Shown: positions 1 to 9,976, counted from the first letter of the stretch. The stretch: DNA of 64,000 nt from Beverwykella pulmonaria (GCA_001599595.1 BCHH01000003.1:1858263-1922262); one strand, 5' to 3'. Numbers and translations: made by a program. Notes: generated by a model not told the origin, from the letters alone.

Positions 1-134
1 GTCAAGTCTTTAAATGTAACTTCATCCTGATCCACTCCCAATGTGTGTGAAAGAATTGTATACAACGGGATGTTCCTGCCGACATGTTCAACCAGGCTGA
101 ACTCGCCGTCATCTTCGAGCCGTAAAAAACGCAT
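1..134 (-). CDS. HET-domain protein, N-terminus only (runs off window)
   Basis: The minus strand from an ATG at 134-132 reads openly to base 1. It encodes about 44 residues of the form MRFLRLEDDGEFSL, then a V-E-H stretch, then YTILSHTLGVD and EVTFKDL. This is the start of fungal HET (heterokaryon incompatibility) proteins, where the usual block is YAILSHTWG followed by an acidic stretch and EVTFKDL. HET domains trigger regulated cell death after non-self recognition, often fused to NACHT/WD or ankyrin modules, which cannot be seen here. The Trp of SHTWG is Leu in this copy, so the gene may be diverged or damaged. It lies on the same strand as, and downstream of, the micro-exon gene at 2125-379. 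The family call is fairly firm; whether the gene is intact is unknown. Confidence 0.72.
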   Translation of the reverse strand, partial: MRFLRLEDDGEFSLVEHVGRNIPLYTILSHTLGVDQDEVTFKDL

Positions 135-378
135 GAGGAGATAATCCTCGCTAGTTATGTTATTGGAAGAGACTTCAGGAAACTACGTATAAGTTGAGCG
201 GCCAAATAACTGCAATTATGCTAGGTAAGGAGGCATTTGAGGAATGAAACCCACATGACAGGGTTGTGGAGAGAATGGTGGAGCAGCGGCAGCAATACCG
301 GTATAACACCAAAAACCTTTGCATTTGCACTAAGACTAGGGAAATCGCAGGTAATTCTAGGTAAAACCTAGTCAAGGT

Positions 379-2125
379 TTACGTCCCCACCACCGTGATC
401 CAGCATCCAACATTCCTAATCCCCAATCGAAGTGTTCGTAACAGACAAAGATTCTGAGCACTGCGTTCATATTAGCGCCTATACAAACTGGCCTAACACA
501 GAAGGCAGAGGGACACAACATACAGTCTAAAGCTTCAAGTCCAACATGTTAGTGCTTAGATCAAACAAGTTGCCAAGGGAGGCGAAGAGGCACGACTTAC
601 ACACTAAAGCGCCAGACCCACCATATCAGCGCCTATACCAAACCAGTCGGCTATAAAGTCGAAGGAAAACCACTTACAACCTAAAGTGCCAGGCCAAACA
701 TATTAGTATCTATATCAAACTAGCCGGCTACAAAATTCAAAGAAACATCACTTACTCTCTAGAATACCGGACCCAGCATGTCAGCGCATATACTAAGCCA
801 GCCTGCTAACGAAGGCAGAAGAACGACACTTACAGACTAAATCGCCAGACCCAGCATGTCAGCGCCTATATCAAACCAGCTCGCCACAGAGGGTAGAGTG
901 AAGCTACTTACAGACTAAAGTGCCAGGCCCATTATGTTAGTATTAATATCAAATAGTTTGCCACAATAGGTCAGGGAGGTCTACTTACACCCTTAAGAGC
1001 CAGACACAGCATATTAGTGCCTGCACAACCTAGTCCGCCACAGAGGGCAAAGGGACGCTACTTACACCCTAAGCTAGCATGTCAGCACTTATATCAAATA
1101 GTTTGCTGCAAGAGATCAGGGAGGACCACTTACACCCTAAAGCGCCAGACCCAGTACATTAGCGCCTGTACCAACCTAGCCTGCTAAAAGTGGCAAAAGG
1201 ACACCACTTACAGGCTGGAGCGCCAGGTTAGCATATTACTGCTTATTGAAACCAGTCCTGCTATAGAAATTATAGGGACACTACTTACTAACTAGAACGC
1301 CAGACCCAGCATGTCAGCACCTACCCTAATAGGCGAAGGGACACCACTTACGGGCTATATCACCAGACCCAACATATCAGTGACTAGACCAACCTAGCCC
1401 GCCATAGAGGGTAATGGGACACCACTTACAAACTAAAGAGCCAGGCCCAGCTTGTTAGTCTCTATATCCAAACAGTCCTCTACAGAACATTAATAGAATA
1501 ACTTACATCCTAAAGTGCCAGATCCAGCAAATCAGCGCTTAGACCAAGGCAGGCGGCCACAGAATCCGAAGAGAGGCCACTTACATACTAAAGCGTTAGA
1601 CCTAGCGTGTTAGTGCATGCAGTACACTAAATAAACTTGCTATGAAAGGTGAAGGGACGTTACTTACACACTAAAGCGCCAGACCCAGCATATCAGTAGC
1701 TGCAGTACACCCAAAAATCCCACTATAGGAGGTGAAGGGACACCACTTACTTGCTAGAACGCCAGAGCCAACATATTAGCATATATACCAGGCCAGTCAA
1801 AGATACACCACTTACTTTCTAAAGAGCCAGACCCAGAATATCAGCACCTATATCAGATAGTGTGCCATATAAGGCATAGGGGCACTACTCACACCCTAAA
1901 CTAGCATGTCAGTGCCTGTATCGAAGTCTTTGCTACGAAAGGGAAGGAAGGACCACTTACACCCTAAAACACCAGACTCATCATATCAGTGTCTACATTG
2001 AAAGAGCCCGCAACGGAAGGTGAAGGGACCGCACTTACAGCCCTTTCTTTAATACCATTGTCAGGAGTAGGTGCTGCAGCTGCGATGGCAGCGAAGAAGC
2101 CTACTAGTAGAATTTTGGCGTTCAT
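379..2125 (-). CDS. Secreted small protein gene made of twenty single-codon (3-nt) micro-exons
   Basis: Exon 1 (2125-2039, 87 nt) encodes 29 residues: a signal peptide (MNAKILLVGFFAAIAAAA) and a short propeptide ending KERA. Twenty exons of exactly 3 nt follow, all phase 0, at 1963-1961, 1895-1893, 1818-1816, 1753-1751, 1670-1668, 1587-1585, 1509-1507, 1432-1430, 1354-1352, 1291-1289, 1214-1212, 1136-1134, 1068-1066, 991-989, 914-912, 836-834, 758-756, 680-678, 603-601 and 526-524. In order they encode G, G, K, Q, C, Y, D, F, P, L, P, G, G, G, S, S, R, V, C, T. None is a stop. The last exon (453-379) adds 24 residues and TAA. The product would be 73 aa with four Cys after the signal peptide, like a small secreted cysteine protein or effector. 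No family is recognised. One long intron 2038-454 would also be in frame (53 aa), so RNA data must decide. Splice signals are described under the intron array. Confidence 0.7.
454..2038 (-). repeat. Array of 21 homologous introns (60-80 nt) separated by 3-nt exons
   Basis: Read on the minus strand, each unit is an intron starting GTAAGT (19 of 21; the others GTGAGT at 1892 and GTATGT at 523). It carries a branch-like CTGAC/CTGAT/CTAAT about 20 nt before the end and finishes in a CTTTAG-, CTAG- or similar AG. Lengths in order are 75, 65, 74, 62, 80, 80, 75, 74, 75, 60, 74, 75, 65, 74, 74, 75, 75, 75, 74, 74 and 70. The introns are clearly related: a core like GGCGCTGACATGCTGGGTCT recurs with point changes, whereas the triplet between AG and GT differs from unit to unit. 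This resembles introner-like elements or tandem duplication of an intron-plus-codon unit. It is not a simple minisatellite, because splice motifs are the best-kept parts and codons the least. Confidence 0.8.
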
Positions 2126-2240
2126 ATTTGCGGTACGGGAGGATAATCTAAACTAAAAGCTGATTGCAGGGATAGGCAGGAACGGTATAAGAAAACGGGA
2201 CAAATGTGAAGTGTGATGGAGGTTGTTCGATGAGACGAGT

Positions 2241-2247
2241 TTATATA
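2241..2247 (-). promoter_or_regulatory. TATA-box candidate of the micro-exon gene
   Basis: The minus strand reads TATATAA here, about 115 nt upstream of the ATG at 2125-2123. That leaves room for a short 5' leader. The position supports transcription of the micro-exon gene on the minus strand. Confidence 0.4.
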
Positions 2248-2249
2248 CA

Positions 2250-3074
2250 TGGGCTGGCGGGCTGTGGTCCATCCAAGAACCGTATACGCAATATATCGCT
2301 CCCTAGGTGGACGACGAGATGCTGGCGTCAGCCCCTCATAACAATTTTCGATTTCTTCTTTTTATTTCCTATTGCAGAAGGATGTCTTACCTGTATTAGC
2401 TTTTTAGCAAGGTGCCGTCTTCAGCTCTAGACTATGACAAAGCATTAGCGCATTAGGATGCCAATACGTGAGAAGCACTGTACTTTGTATCCTGCAGCGT
2501 ACCTGTAGGCTTGCTTTTCATGTATTAACTGCGGTATAGGGCATAGATGAGTAGCCTCACGCCAATGATTACATCCTTACTGCCAAGTCCAGCTCCACAT
2601 GCATACGGAGTAAATTAAAACGAGGAAATATGATATAGAAGGCCTGTCTACTGTGGGATCAGGTTTAACCGCTGGCACAGCATTCAAATTGTCTAATATT
2701 CCTGTTAGCCTCCACTCTTAGAAAGAATATGTTGTTAACTCATCCTCGCAAGTTGCTTTATATTCGGACGCACGATATCCATTAACGCGGGATTTAAGTA
2801 TGTAGTAAACCGAAAATTGGGTTTTATTTGAGAAAGCCACTTTCCTACTGAGGTCCTTTCGAGAGTGATCTCGCCAGATGAGAAAGCTGAAAGTCGCGCA
2901 TGGTAGACCGACAGGCCGCTAAACCTATTCTGAATACCTTGTTACGAAACAAGACTTCCAGAGAGTGGTGGCGTCTCCTAAAATGTGAGCCAATTCTGGA
3001 TTATCTGGGCTCACATTTGGTACCTTGGACAGTCTCGTTACCATAGAGTCTGCTGGCTAGCTGAAACTGTCACT
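2250..3074. other. Gene-free stretch with one hairpin
   Basis: No convincing coding sequence is seen on either strand. An 11-bp perfect inverted repeat (2981-2991 AAATGTGAGCC and 3008-3018 GGCTCACATTT, 16-nt loop) is the only clear structure. It could be a transposon-end relic. Confidence 0.4.
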
Positions 3075-3378
3075 GTTAACGGTAGCACAGCCAACAGTAC
3101 GTATTCCGTATATAAGTAGGATTGACGAGCCCTGTACGGTGGAGTTAGCCTGTACGTACGTACGTACGGAGCTCAGTAGGAGGTGCTTACGGATTCGTAT
3201 ATAAGCCTTCTTACGTGCGTACGGAAGCAGCTGTATACGCCGTATTTGGAGCTTTAAGCTACGTACGTATGGCTAACAAATCAATTTTCTTGTACGTACG
3301 TACGGTGCACGGCTTATATACGGACCGTAAATACGGATCGTGCTACGTACTGTTCGCCATGCTAGTTACTAACCTTCT
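3075..3378. mobile_element. Fold-back (MITE-like) element rich in TACGTA
   Basis: The ends are inverted: AACAGTACGTA at 3093-3103 matches TACGTACTGTT at 3344-3354, and weaker similarity extends outward. Inside, GTTAGCC plus a TACGTACG run (3143-3170) is inverted against TACGTATGGCTAAC (3264-3277). GTATATAAGCC (3197-3207) pairs with GGCTTATATAC (3310-3320). The whole of about 0.3 kb could fold into one long hairpin and encodes nothing. This fits a non-autonomous miniature inverted-repeat or fold-back transposon. No target duplication was certain. Confidence 0.45.
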
Positions 3379-4014
3379 CCTCTATGTGTGAAGACTTGAT
3401 TAATTAAGAGATGATGTTCGAGACCTAGGTATAGTGGACGAGGATGTTTAGCTTTTGGAGTGGCTGAAGGTTCTCTTGTGCTAGTATTAAACCATATCTT
3501 AGTAGTTTAGGCAGAGAGGGTGGAGATTGGAGGGCACGGCATTGTTCAGCCGGCGGGAGTTGGCATGCGCAGAGCACAGTACGTTTCTTGGCGCCGTTCG
3601 AAATAATCGCTCTGGTCAACTTCCGCACGCTATTAAGGATGAGTCATGGGTGCTTATGGTGGGTGCTATTATAGATTGGCTTCCTCTGGTAGTGACAGGT
3701 TGATAGGCTGAGTTTTGAATAGCTACACTTTGACTGGAGGAGTAATACATACACCCCTACTAATTACTTGGCGCGCTGAATTTGAGCTGACCGATTATTT
3801 TGAAATCGAAAATACTATGGTATCTGGGGTAAGTTGGTGAACCCGCCACCCTGATGACCTGAGTGGCTTGGCGCCTACTTGGCGCCTACTTGGCCTGTAT
3901 TGTTTGTTTGTAATCTACACGTAATTCATACAGAATTGAACAGGCTTCTGCTCGTGATATTATCAAGTTGGCCTAATTTGGCGATCATAAAGCTTGTTAA
4001 GAGCGACTAAGGCA
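3379..4014. other. Gene-poor stretch, probably transposon debris
   Basis: A minus-strand 67-codon open frame (3628-3425) matches nothing recognised. TTGGCGCCTACTTGGC is partly duplicated near 3870-3895. The stretch lies directly beyond the C-terminal side of the dead transposase at 4015-4330 and may be the rest of that element. Confidence 0.3.
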
Positions 4015-4330
4015 CAGCATCCCAAGCCCCCAAGGCCTCCTTCACAAGTGTTCTCGATTGCGGGTATCTAAGGTAAGCGTTGGCACCTCCTTTAGTTACA
4101 ATATAGTAATTCATCTTACACCAAATAGTCTCAATTACATCAAGGTTGGGAGAGAGAACTAGCTAGTTAATTTTTGCCCAAGTATTTAAGGCCTTCGTGT
4201 GTGAGGCAATCCTTGTGGTCAGGAGCGTTATCTTACATAAAGATAAACTTCAGGTGCTCTATAACAGGGCACTCTTCAACTAGAAGGCCTTTGATGATAC
4301 GTAGACATTCTTAACTATTCATACTCATGC
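4015..4330 (-). pseudogene. Tc1/mariner transposase relic (DDE C-terminal part)
   Basis: The minus strand reads KFIFM-stop-DNAPDHKD, then GLKYLGKN-stop-LASS, then SPNLDVIETIWCKMN. These are the second and third acidic blocks of a Tc1/mariner transposase (usual forms QDNAPCH and SPDLNPIENLW), with the D-to-E spacing of about 34 residues expected for that superfamily. Both stops are TAA, one replacing the conserved Gln by a C-to-T change. The N-terminal half was not recognised. The copy is inactive. Confidence 0.6.
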
Positions 4331-4361
4331 TGCCTTACCAAGCCAGATTCCTAGCTCAAAG

Positions 4362-5369
4362 CTAAATCGTAAACTCTTTAACCTTCCCACCTTCGAGCGC
4401 CTCAATCGCCTCGATAGCCCCAGGTGTCTCAACCCACGCCTTGTAATTGTAGTTCAGCGCCAACTGCATCTCTTTGTTGTTCCCAATATTCCAACTGTCT
4501 GGTGTCACCGTCAAGTCCGGCCTTGGATGCAGCACTGCGGGCCAAAATTGGCTATTCCCTTCTTGAACTGCAGTATACATAGTCCTAACCTGGTCTGTCA
4601 GATTCTCTATGTCCTTGGCGTAATCATCGCGCTCGAGAATGTTCTTGTTACAGGAAATCGCGGAACTGGTAAGGTGTGACCTGATCTCGTCCAGGATCTC
4701 CCTGGGTACGGTTTCCCCGATTTTTGTCGAACGTTGGAGCGCTTGTAAGTCGATGAGTAGTCTCAACTTCAGCAACGTGAGAGCCACCATGAACGACAAG
4801 CCTGGGCACTTCCCCTTGAAGAACTCGACATCCTCGAACACGTCCGCCTTCTCGTTCTTAGAGTCCTTGTACAGATGCGGGCTCGGACCAAACAGATCCG
4901 TAGGTTCCGGAGCTGTAACCCACCATTTCATGAAATCGTATGCTTCTTGATCCCGTCCTAGCCGTAGGAAACACGCGGGCGCGAGTTCTGGAGGTCCTAT
5001 TCGTGGATCTTTCGTGATATCTACCATTTCCAGCAGTAGATTTAGGCCAGTTTCAACGGCGGTGTGGGTGTCGATTTGCAACTGGGCCTGAGCTAGCTGG
5101 AGCAGCGGATCGATCAAACTACTGCTGCCAAGCATTGCTGATAGACCCCCTCCGTGGGCATTGAAGAGGGCAGTCTCGTGCCGTTCTTGGACGAGGATTG
5201 CGGTCTTTTTGGCGATAGTTTTGCAGATAGACTTGTGCGTAGGGCGGTCTTGACGTTGGTGGTCGATGCCGCAATATTTTACGACTTTGCAGCCTGTACA
5301 GAGGCTGAGCCCATAATTTCGGTGGCATACGAAACAGCCCAGAGTGAGGATTGAGGTTGGAGTTGCCAT
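4362..5369 (-). CDS. MYND-type zinc finger protein
   Basis: This is a single uninterrupted frame of 335 codons. Residues about 12-49 form a MYND finger: C-x2-C (CFVC), then C-x2-C (CTGC), KYCG with the fifth Cys, H-x3-D and a closing H-x3-C (HKSIC). MYND fingers bind short proline-containing peptides and serve as protein-interaction modules. The remainder, about 285 residues, is helical in character (LLQLAQAQLQ, LTLLKLRLLIDLQALQR) and resembles uncharacterised fungal MYND proteins that lack a SET domain. The ATG at 5369 places the finger 11 residues from the start, as is usual. The precise role is unknown. Confidence 0.85.
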   Translation of the reverse strand: MATPTSILTLGCFVCHRNYGLSLCTGCKVVKYCGIDHQRQDRPTHKSICKTIAKKTAILVQERHETALFNAHGGGLSAMLGSSSLIDPLLQLAQAQLQIDTHTAVETGLNLLLEMVDITKDPRIGPPELAPACFLRLGRDQEAYDFMKWWVTAPEPTDLFGPSPHLYKDSKNEKADVFEDVEFFKGKCPGLSFMVALTLLKLRLLIDLQALQRSTKIGETVPREILDEIRSHLTSSAISCNKNILERDDYAKDIENLTDQVRTMYTAVQEGNSQFWPAVLHPRPDLTVTPDSWNIGNNKEMQLALNYNYKAWVETPGAIEAIEALEGGKVKEFTI

Positions 5370-6834
5370 GATTGGAACGTATCAAATGCGACTTGAAGAA
5401 TTGGTGGGGCTGGTCGAAGCCGAATTTTGCTGGTGAAGACAGATGTGATTAATTTAGAAGGGGAGAGTGTTGTGAGGCTTGAGCAGGCGTGTTTCAAGTC
5501 GTGACAACTTGGATCACCAAAACTTTGTTTTATCTACGCGTTAAGAAACACGGAACGACAGAGAACAGCTTGAAAGCTTGGTGGCACTGATAGTCTACGA
5601 TGAATAGTGAAGTGTTTGACGATTCCAAAATCAATTGAATCTTACCTAACATACTCTTGTCCTGTAGATGTTCTTTCCAACACTAGCGATATAGACTTGA
5701 AAAAGAACCGCACATGGTCCGTGCATCGCATCCCCACGCACATATAATCAAGGACTCTGTACTAAAGGGATAGTATCTAATGAAGAATCGTTATGTACCA
5801 TTTGAAGTAACGGCAAAATTACATGTAGCAGATGAAACGGCGTTTTCCAGACTTAATCTCATCATCTTGGCTATTTGCTAAATGTCCATGCAGAATTCCT
5901 TTTTGGATATTGGAACAAGGTCAAATAGAAGAAGAATAGTCATAAATGTAATCCTTTGCCTCTATTTAACTATTTATTCATGTAAATTTCTGGTAGGTTA
6001 TGCTTTCAATAGGTTTGTTCTGATAACAGGGCCATTCACAGACAAAAATGACGAAGAAATTTAGAGCAGCTTAAGTCCAAGTGCAAAGCTCCAAACTAAA
6101 AGGACATTTGAGTGAGGACATTTAGTTCGGGACACTGAGAAAAGAAAAATGTGAAAGCACCTTAATTCTAGGCGAAGCATCTGACAACACAACTCAGACC
6201 TACAATAACTTCTCAATATCTAAATCTCCTCCTCAACCCATCCCCTCAAACAGACCAGGTCCCCCCGCAGCCTTTGCCTCGCAGCACACGCATATTTTAT
6301 ATTTCCCTAATATCGTTATGGCATAAATTTAGACTTCGAGAACAAGAGTTAAAACACGCCTTGGCACAGTTACGTACACCCAGCAACTAACCTCTTGGCA
6401 ACTCCACACACCAGTGGCACTCCGAGTTAACGCGTGTAATGCGATCCTTGTGATAGGTCCGCAGTTGCTGTGTGGCTCCCTCTAAACTGTTGCATGCGTA
6501 GCCCCCTGCAGGACTTCGGTCAAAATGTACGACAACAACTTTAGGAACAAGGCTTCGTCTTGGGGGAGCTCTGATAACCCGCGTCAGCGCAACGCCCACG
6601 ATGACGAGTAAGAGGGCACTGCAATGTCAATCACGTAGTGGAACTTGTGGTTCATCCGAACTGACCCCGACGGGTTCCTGCGTATAAGGTTGTCTGCGTT
6701 TCCTAATGTTTAAACCTTCTCATCATCAGGAACCAAACACTTCTCATTCGTTCATTCTTGTTTCTTTGTAGATTTCGTTTCTTGACCAGTTCCTGCACTC
6801 TTTATTTACCTTTTCGAGTTGGATCAACTTCAAC
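5370..6834. other. Intergenic region
   Basis: About 1.46 kb lies between the divergent MYND and dioxygenase genes. It is AT-rich around 5640-6200, and small open frames such as 5882-6064 show no family likeness. A CT-rich stretch just before 6835 is typical of a fungal promoter. Nothing else is seen. Confidence 0.5.
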
Positions 6835-8014
6835 ATGCGTTTCTCCAGCACTGTTGTCTCGGGGCTAACACTTCTGGCCGGCGCTGCCATTGCCCATCCT
6901 GGGCATGACGTCCGCCAGGAGGCCCAGGAGCGCCGTGACTTCCTCACCACCGTCAAGCGCACCGATCTCAGTCACTGTGCCGCAAAGCTCAAGGCTCGCG
7001 GTGTTGATAAGCGAAATGTCGCTCGCCGTGTAGCTCAGGTCAACAAAGCTCGGGCTAAGAGTACGTCGAGCATCAGACTAAAAACATCATGTCAAGTACT
7101 AACAATTCGTAGGGGGGCTCACCAAGCGTGATACCGCCAGCGTCCTGGCTACATCTCACAACGCCACTGACCTGGGGTACTCTTTCGCCACGGATGCTGC
7201 GACCATATTCTCTGGAAACAACTCTTGTGTATTGACGCCCGAAGTCACCCAGGGCCCATACTACGTCAGCGGAGAGTACGTCCGTCGCAATCTTGTCGAA
7301 GAGCAGGAGGGTGTCGACATCGTTCTCGACTACCAGGTCATTGATGTCAACACCTGCGAACCCGTCGTTGGCGTCTATCTTGAAATGTGGCATTGCAACT
7401 CCACTGGCGTATACTCTGGCATCTCTGCCAGTGGCAACGGCGACTCCTCAGATGCTTCTAACCTCAACAACACCTTCCTGCGCGGCATCCAGACGACGGA
7501 CGCTGATGGGGTCGCTCAGTTCGAGTCGCTGTTCCCGGGCCACTACACGTCTCGGGCAACCCACATCCACCTCATGGTTCACACCAATGCTACTCTGTAC
7601 GGAAACGGAACTCTAGGCAACAGCGGCCAAGCTTCCAGCCACGTTGGTCAAGCTTTCTTCGACCAGGACCTGATTACCGCTGTCGAGGCCGTCACGCCCT
7701 ACAACACCAACACTCAGGAACTAACCACAAATGCCGATGACTCTATACTCAGCGAGGAGACTACTACGGATGGTGTCGACCCTTTCTTTGAGTACACACT
7801 GCTCGGAGACTCTGTTCAAGATGGTCTGTTCGCTTGGTTGGCTTTCGGTATCAATGCGACGCAGTCCAACTCAGTTACGCCTGCTGCCTTCCACTATGCT
7901 GAGGGTGGTGTTGCCAACCCTAACAGCGGCGGCGGTGGCGGCGGCAGCCCGCCGGGTGGTGCTGGACCTAGCGGTAACTCCTCTGCTCCAGCTCCTACGG
8001 GAACTGCTGCGTAG
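6835..8014 (+). CDS. Secreted intradiol ring-cleavage dioxygenase
   Basis: Exons are 6835-7060 and 7113-8014; the 52-nt intron starts GTACGT and has ACTAAC before the acceptor. The product is 375 aa. A signal peptide (MRFSSTVVSGLTLLAGAAIA) is followed by a propeptide-like segment with RR and KR sites, then the protocatechuate 3,4-dioxygenase-like core. Visible core motifs are CVLTPEVTQGPYYVSGE (first ligand Tyr region), VYLEMWHCNSTGVYSG and FPGHYTSRATHIHLMVH, which carries the Tyr-x5-His-x-His iron ligands. The C-terminus is a Gly/Ser/Pro-rich tail. The family opens catechol-type rings with Fe(III); the extracellular fungal branch is thought to act on lignin- or plant-derived catechols. The exact substrate is not readable from sequence. 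Confidence 0.92.
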
Positions 8015-9976
8015 ATTTCCATAGAGATGCTGTCTTGTGGTTTCAGCACTAGATGAGCGTTGAAGGCTCGAGTTCTTGTACATACTTCACTTCTTAAGCG
8101 ACCTGCTATTCAAGGCGGGCTGTTTTTCCTTCTTGCATTGCATTTATAAAGCTGTCCAGTTAAGCTTAGGATCACAGCATTGTCTAGACAGATTAGATCA
8201 TGGTCAAATCTCAAATTTGTGCTACTCTTGTGCTACTTGCGAAATATAAACCTCTTCCCTCGTCGGAGTCCGTACCAGTTATGGCTGGGCAAGTTAAAGC
8301 ATACTGAGTAAAATGAAAAGCGAGGATGATGTGTGAAATGAAAGATAATGAGACATTGGACGGACTTTGACTGCGGGCATGGTGATGTATTGTATGATAT
8401 TGAAGCTGAAATCCAAGCATGATGTGGAACATAAGCTGTTCCAGGCTGACTTATTGAACGGCACGCAGCAGTATAACAAGCACATATTATGACCAATGAG
8501 CTGAAGCCAGAAGGCTAGTCAACAAAGAAAGGGAGTGCTCACCATATACGAATACCAAAGAATATGACCTAGGTCATAATCAACAAGCTTATTCCACCAC
8601 GTCAGTCTCAAAGGGGCCGATCAAGGCCTACCGCTCCCAGTCTCTGCGACCTCATTCTGCCTTGCCTCCAGAGCACCCCTTCCCTTGCAGCGTACCACGT
8701 GGAAACCCGTCCTTATCAGGTGCAGATTCCTTCCTCGCCGTCCTGCATCGATATTATGTCACCCCGACTCCCACCCTACCGCGTGCGTGCAGTCCACGAA
8801 TGCCACGAGACCATCATCTGACACGGGTCCAATCCAGTCCCTTCCTCATATCCAGCCTGTATCCACGAATTTGGACTTTGGAATGCCGATCTGCTCAATG
8901 CCAAACGGTTGGAATTCAGAAGGCTGGCCCGGCACTTGGCCGTCAGCTTGACAGGGCAGGCACGGAGAATTGATGAGGGTGCATATATCCAATGTGCTGC
9001 TGCGCAATGCATGCATGCGCTTCCGTAAGGGAGTGAGCGTGTCAGATGTCAGATGTTGGTTGGAAATTGATGAGGTGGGCGTTGATGTTGACGGGGGCCA
9101 GGAGGAGAGGGGCCGATACATTCTGTCTCTGGTTGTTGTCTTTTCATCGGTCAGTACTCCGGAGGATGTGAGCGGAGAAGGGCATGGGGAAGACGTGTTC
9201 CTCTGATCAGAATGATTGGATTTGACCATGGATATTGCCACGCATGGCGTGTGCTCAAGGTTGCTCTGCGTCGTCTTCTGACATGTGTCTCTCAATGCCT
9301 GCCTCCCACTCTTTCATTGCAGGCCAACAAACCTGCTTCTGCACCTTTTGCACGCCCCCGCATAAGACGTTCAACCTCGCTTAAATTGCTCTTTCGCGAA
9401 AAGATACGAGGGCGTTGCAAAAGCCAAAGACGTTGAAAAATCAAGACAAGCAAAACGCCTTAGGTGGCGTTACATAAGCGCAGCCACAATCGACGTAATC
9501 CCTACGCGAAAGCCTCCACTGGCATTTCTCCAACTGCTGTACCACGCTCGTTGCCTCCATCTCGTATATCGTCCCAGTCGCGAGTGTATCATTTCGCACG
9601 TGTGAAATCGCGCGTGCATTGCTCGCATACCCATCCCCGCAGGATGAGGATAAGGTTGCTCATCCACAACCACACAATAGGACACCAACCCACCTACAGC
9701 CCTAAATTCTCACTTATGTTTCACAGCTCTAACCCGTAGCCCTATCATCTAAACCCTTTCTCAGGCGGCCCATCCCACCGCTCCTCCTTATCCATCCGAT
9801 CCGCGCTTCCGGAAGCCCGCCTCTCAGGCGCAACCGCTATATGCGCGTCCTACGCCACTACAACACACGCATCCGTCATCGAATCAGACACAACTCACCG
9901 CGCGCAGACGAGCCTTAGGTACTCGCCCGCACGCACGTCGTCAGGCACACCACCGGCCCCCCACCCCACCCCCAAC
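8015..9976. other. Long intergenic region
   Basis: Nearly 2 kb without a supported gene. Several overlapping frames of 70-150 codons occur on both strands (for example 8846-9295 minus, 8662-8973 plus), but they conflict with each other and show no domain, so they look spurious. Confidence 0.5.

Noticed and set aside
175..375. Minus-strand 66-codon open frame beside the HET start
   Set aside because: Composition is not protein-like and it lies between the micro-exon gene stop and the HET start; more likely untranslated sequence.
454..2038. CRISPR-like or plain minisatellite array
   Set aside because: Repeats of about 75 nt with 3-nt spacers do not fit CRISPR, the host is a eukaryote, and the conserved parts are intron splice signals in phase with a signal-peptide exon and a terminal exon.
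8846..9295. Minus-strand 149-codon open frame
   Set aside because: Overlaps several frames on the plus strand, has no domain and no splice context; treated as chance.
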